Positions 5,268-7,457 of a stretch of 7,457 nucleotides of DNA are shown here, one piece after another (position 1 is the first letter of the stretch; each line of letters opens with the position of its first letter). Below the pieces are notes generated by a model. That model searched no databases, was not told where the DNA came from, and saw only the letters and a list, made by a program, of their open reading frames with translations. The position numbers and the translations under genes are program-made. The stretch covers positions 617 to 8,073 of the forward strand of contig DOBW01000002.1 in assembly GCA_003504035.1 (NCBI GenBank), given 5' to 3'. The stretch is from Rhodospirillaceae bacterium (lineage in GTDB: Bacteria > Pseudomonadota > Alphaproteobacteria > UBA9219).

Positions 5268-6023
5268 TTAGTGCATTTCTAGCGCATCACGCAGATAAAG
5301 CGAACTTAGAACCGTAAAAATATAAGCCTGTAGGAAAGCCACGAAAACTTCGAAGCCAACGATACCGACATTCATCACTACGGGGAAAAAACCAGATGCC
5401 GCCGCAAGCCCAGAGGTTGCAACAGCCGCCGTCATACCAGCAAACACCTTCAACAAAACATGTCCGGCAAGCATGTTGCCAAAAAGACGAAGAGCGAGAC
5501 TGAAAGGACGAACAAAAAAGGAAACAAACTCAATCGGTGCCAAGACAGGGACTAAAATAGGCGGCACCCCCGATGGCACAAAGAGCTTTAAAAAACCTAG
5601 CCCATGCTTAGCAAAGCCAGCGCCAAGCACAATAAGGATAACCATCAAACCAAGGGCCAGATTAACAACAAGCTGGCTGGTGACAGTATAGAGCATGGGA
5701 ACAAGTCCCAACAAATTACACAAAAGGATAAAAAGAAAGATTGTGAAGATGAAGGGCAAGAAAGGTTTTCCTTTAGGTCCCGCCGCCTCCAAAAGAATGG
5801 ATTCAGTTGCATCATAAAAGGTCTCAACTACAGCTTGCCAGCGGCTCGGGATAACCGAGCGCTTCATCATAGGCAAAATCATAAACATCGCACCCAAGAC
5901 AAGGGCAAGAACAGCGGCCAACGCAAAATTCGTAAACGTAATACTGTGACCAGCAATCTCAAAAAGAGGTGCTGTGTAATCACGAACAATGAACTGCTCG
6001 ATAGGAGAATGAAAAGAGGCCAT
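5268..6023 (-). CDS. atpB: F0F1 ATP synthase subunit a
   Basis: Subunit a provides the proton half-channels against the c-ring. The 251-aa membrane protein begins HSPIEQFIVRDYTAPLFEIA, as in alphaproteobacterial a-subunits, and has several membrane helices (about 30-52, 90-110, 115-138, 160-200, 215-243). The essential arginine is Arg179 in FSLALRLFGNMLAGH. The last helix (FVAFLQAYIFTVLSSLYLRD) carries the conserved Gln232. SRWQAVVETFYD near 60-71 and FLPFIFTIFLFILLCNLLGL near 88-107 are further family blocks. Its start lies 12 bp after the atpI stop, with an AGGGA overlapping that stop. A 57-bp gap separates it from atpE. Confidence 0.97.
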   Translation of the reverse strand: MASFHSPIEQFIVRDYTAPLFEIAGHSITFTNFALAAVLALVLGAMFMILPMMKRSVIPSRWQAVVETFYDATESILLEAAGPKGKPFLPFIFTIFLFILLCNLLGLVPMLYTVTSQLVVNLALGLMVILIVLGAGFAKHGLGFLKLFVPSGVPPILVPVLAPIEFVSFFVRPFSLALRLFGNMLAGHVLLKVFAGMTAAVATSGLAAASGFFPVVMNVGIVGFEVFVAFLQAYIFTVLSSLYLRDALEMH

Positions 6024-6035
6024 AACCGATATTCC

Positions 6036-6365
6036 CTATGCTTCTGGCGCGTCGCGATCTTGGGTGTCTCGCGTCTTACCAGCAGCTTGAATCAAATTCC
6101 AAAAAGCAATGACAACACCAGCAAACAAAAAAAGAAGCATGCTCCAAGGAGCCGTTCCTATCTGCTCATCAACGAACCAACCGAGTCCCAAAGCGCCTAA
6201 AATAGTCGCCGTGAAATCGGTGCCAACCCGCAGGACCCGAGCCATTGCTTTGACCCGCGAAGAAGAACCATCACCCCGCTCTCCTGACGAAGAATCGGAA
6301 CGTTCCTGAGCCTTCGAAATCTGCGCTGAAAGCTCCGAAAGCTTCTCATTATCAGCGTCGCTCAT
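6036..6365 (-). CDS. atpI: AtpI/AtpZ-type F0F1 ATP synthase accessory membrane protein
   Basis: First gene of the operon. The 109-aa protein has a charged, Ser-rich N-terminus (1-45) and two membrane helices at about 48-66 and 73-95 (FTATILGALGLGWFVDEQIG, then SMLLFLFAGVVIAFWNLIQA), with a short charged tail. This is the pattern of the small AtpI/AtpZ family, which helps c-ring assembly and may conduct Mg2+ or Ca2+. GLGWFVDEQIGTAPW and the location directly upstream of atpB support the call. AAGGAA lies 8 nt before the ATG and is contained in a palindrome. Confidence 0.9.
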   Translation of the reverse strand: MSDADNEKLSELSAQISKAQERSDSSSGERGDGSSSRVKAMARVLRVGTDFTATILGALGLGWFVDEQIGTAPWSMLLFLFAGVVIAFWNLIQAAGKTRDTQDRDAPEA

Positions 6366-6372
6366 CCATCCG

Positions 6373-6387
6373 TTCCTTCATAAGGAA
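6373..6387. promoter_or_regulatory. Palindrome that can occlude the atpI Shine-Dalgarno
   Basis: TTCCTT (6373-6378) and AAGGAA (6382-6387) form a perfect 6-bp inverted repeat around CAT. In the minus-strand mRNA the 3' arm is AAGGAA, the probable SD of atpI. It lies in the short leader predicted from the promoter at 6397-6425. Pairing across a 3-nt loop would mask the ribosome site; the effect is inferred. Confidence 0.45.
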
Positions 6388-6396
6388 ACCGCGCGC

Positions 6397-6425
6397 AAGT
6401 TAGGTGTCTAGCGCCCATGAGTCAA
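6397..6425 (-). promoter_or_regulatory. Sigma70-type promoter of the atpI-B-E-F'-F operon
   Basis: On the minus strand TTGACT (6425-6420) and TAACTT (6402-6397) are separated by 17 bp. The -35 matches the consensus at five of six bases, and the spacing is ideal. Transcription would start near 6390, giving a leader of about 25 nt before the atpI ATG. Confidence 0.6.
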
Positions 6426-6548
6426 GCGTACATTAGAGCCAAGCCTCAGAAGAAGAGCAGTAAAAACCATATCTCTGTTCCCTATAAGGACAAAAAAGAA
6501 AAACGAGAACAAAACGCGAATCACATACATAGATAGGTTCATGGCAAA

Positions 6549-6578
6549 AGATTAGGCTGGATCCTATAGTCGTTTCAA
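6549..6578 (-). promoter_or_regulatory. Possible upstream promoter of the atp operon
   Basis: On the minus strand TTGAAA (6578-6573) is followed after 18 bp by TAATCT (6554-6549). The TTGAAA is the start of a 14-bp sequence that recurs upstream of chvI. It is weaker than the candidate at 6397-6425 and would give a leader of about 180 nt. Confidence 0.3.
6565..6578 (-). repeat. 14-bp sequence shared with the chvI upstream region, copy 1
   Basis: TTGAAACGACTATA on the minus strand, identical and in the same orientation as 7431-7444. Both copies lie upstream of minus-strand genes (atpI and chvI). Confidence 0.4.
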
Positions 6579-6584
6579 GCTACG

Positions 6585-6648
6585 AAAAACAACACCCGCC
6601 GCCAAAAGCTTCAGGTTTCTTGGTTTTTAGAGGTGGCCTATAGGTGTT
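6585..6648 (-). terminator. Possible intrinsic terminator of chvI
   Basis: On the minus strand AACACC (6648-6643, overlapping the chvI stop) pairs with GGTGTT (6596-6591), followed by G and five T residues. GCC/GGC and CCAA/TTGG can pair inside. The loop is long and the stem interrupted, so the call is tentative. Confidence 0.3.
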
Positions 6649-7354
6649 ATTCTTCCTTATAGCGATACCCTACCCCATAAAGAGTCTCTATATGCTCAAA
6701 AGCGGGGTCAACAGCGCGAAACTTTTTACGCAGACGTTTAATATGGCTATCAATCGTGCGGTCATCCACATAAATGGACTCGCCGTAAGCCGTATCCATC
6801 AGCTGGTCTCGACTTTTAACATGCCCGACACGCTGCCCAAGCGCTTTAACAATTAAAAACTCGGTAACCGTTAGATCAACCTTTTTTCCTTTCCACGTAC
6901 AAAGATGCCGCGCGCCATCAAGCACCAATTCACCGCGCGTTAAAATATTGGCCGCTTCAGGCCCCGGAGGATTAAGCCGCATCTGTTCCCGCCTTAAAAT
7001 AGCGCGAACACGTTCCAAAAGAAGGCGCTGCGAGAAAGGCTTGGTAATGTAGTCATCAGCGCCGAGGCTAAGACCCATAATTTCATCAACCTCTTCGTCC
7101 TTCGAGGTCAAAAAGATAACAGGCATAGGCGCCGTAGTTTGAATCTGACGCAGCTTTTGCAAAAGCTCCATCCCGTTAAGACGCGGCATTTTAATGTCCA
7201 AAACAGCCAAATCCGCAGGTCTCTGGGTCAAACCGCGCAAGGCTTCTTCGCTATTACTATAGGTTGTTACCAGATAACCTTCAGCCTCCAGCGCCATACT
7301 TACTGAGGTTAAAATATTATGGTCATCATCAACAAGAACAATTGTTTGTGGCAC
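6647..7354 (-). CDS. chvI: ChvI-type two-component response regulator
   Basis: ChvI is the OmpR-class regulator of the ChvG-ChvI (ExoS-ChvI) system, which controls envelope, exopolysaccharide and acid or host-related responses in alphaproteobacteria. The receiver domain (about 3-121) has the acidic triad VDDD (8-11), phospho-acceptor Asp53 in [15 protein letters not shown], Thr83 in FLTSKDEE, and Lys105 in [20 protein letters not shown]. The C-terminal winged helix (about 137-233) reads [20 protein letters not shown], then [18 protein letters not shown] and [13 protein letters not shown], nearly identical to rhizobial ChvI as I recall it. The 235-aa length is standard. The start is GTG at 7354, supported by AAGGAG 8-9 nt upstream. 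In many relatives chvG follows directly; here the next gene downstream is atpI, so the kinase must be elsewhere. Confidence 0.93.
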   Translation of the reverse strand: MPQTIVLVDDDHNILTSVSMALEAEGYLVTTYSNSEEALRGLTQRPADLAVLDIKMPRLNGMELLQKLRQIQTTAPMPVIFLTSKDEEVDEIMGLSLGADDYITKPFSQRLLLERVRAILRREQMRLNPPGPEAANILTRGELVLDGARHLCTWKGKKVDLTVTEFLIVKALGQRVGHVKSRDQLMDTAYGESIYVDDRTIDSHIKRLRKKFRAVDPAFEHIETLYGVGYRYKEE

Positions 7355-7399
7355 ACGCTTTCTCCTTAGTAAGTTAAGAAGCTCATTGAAAATAACCTT

Positions 7400-7429
7400 A
7401 TATTACCCAAATGTGGCATAATTGTACAA
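7400..7429 (-). promoter_or_regulatory. Candidate chvI promoter
   Basis: On the minus strand TTGTAC (7429-7424) and TAATAT (7405-7400) are separated by 18 bp, about 45 bp upstream of the GTG. The surrounding region is AT-rich. An alternative -35 (TTGAAA at 7444-7439) has no good -10 at the right distance. Confidence 0.4.
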
Positions 7430-7430
7430 A

Positions 7431-7444
7431 TATAGTCGTTTCAA
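7431..7444 (-). repeat. 14-bp sequence shared with the atp upstream region, copy 2
   Basis: TTGAAACGACTATA on the minus strand, identical to 6578-6565. It lies about 77 bp upstream of the chvI start, directly before the candidate promoter, where an activator or autoregulator site could sit. Confidence 0.4.
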
Positions 7445-7457
7445 TTAAGAACCGGAC

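Larger units (their letters stand above)
6366..6646. other. Intergenic region between chvI and atpI
   Basis: This 281-bp stretch has no supported gene. It holds the probable atp promoter next to atpI, a pyrimidine-rich minus-strand tract near 6485-6520, a second promoter-like sequence near 6549-6578, and a possible chvI terminator at 6585-6648. A 20-codon minus-strand frame (6470-6408) is present but has no independent support. Confidence 0.6.

Noticed and set aside
6354..6383. Nine-codon minus-strand frame starting inside the atpI leader palindrome and overlapping the atpI start
   Set aside because: No SD of its own, very short, and the atpI ATG has the well-placed AAGGAA; probably chance.
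6408..6470. 20-codon minus-strand frame (MVFTALLLRLGSNVRLTHGR) upstream of atpI
   Set aside because: It has an AGGGAA upstream but overlaps the predicted atp promoter, so it would not be on the main transcript, and it matches no leader peptide I know.

Overview
The window looks like chromosomal DNA of an alphaproteobacterium of moderate, slightly AT-leaning base composition. Four things point there: an F0 ATP synthase operon with two b-type subunits (b and b') and no F1 genes attached, a ChvI-type response regulator, an EipB (DUF1849) periplasmic protein, and an ExoD membrane protein. The order or genus cannot be fixed from the sequence alone. Nearly everything is on the minus strand; the one confident plus-strand gene is a GGDEF-like protein.

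Layout from left to right. (1) Positions 1-388 hold the N-terminal part of an IS30-family transposase running off the left edge, inserted just downstream of tsaB. (2) eipB and tsaB form a two-gene minus-strand operon: periplasmic envelope protein, then the t6A tRNA-modification partner. (3) A 333-bp divergent intergenic region carries a 53-bp tandem duplication whose units each contain a strong hairpin. (4) A plus-strand GGDEF-fold protein has lost its catalytic GGDEF signature but kept an RxxD inhibitory-site motif, so it may be a c-di-GMP receptor. It converges, with 2 bp between stop codons, on exoD. (5) Between exoD and atpF lies a 271-bp element bounded by 34/35-bp imperfect terminal inverted repeats, filled almost completely by two further long imperfect hairpins. 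It fits exactly between the atpF stop codon and the exoD start codon and looks like a non-coding MITE-like or structured repeat. (6) atpI-atpB-atpE-atpF'-atpF is the membrane (F0) part of the H+-ATP synthase, preceded by a good sigma70-like promoter and an SD-containing palindrome. (7) chvI, a two-component response regulator with a GTG start and strong SD, is transcribed toward the atp operon; no chvG follows it.

Functionally the window joins energy conversion (F0 sector), envelope homeostasis and signalling (EipB, ExoD, ChvI), a probable c-di-GMP sensing protein, and tRNA modification (TsaB). The least ordinary parts are the hairpin-filled element at 3557-3827, the degenerate GGDEF protein, and the tandem hairpin repeats between eipB and the GGDEF-like gene.
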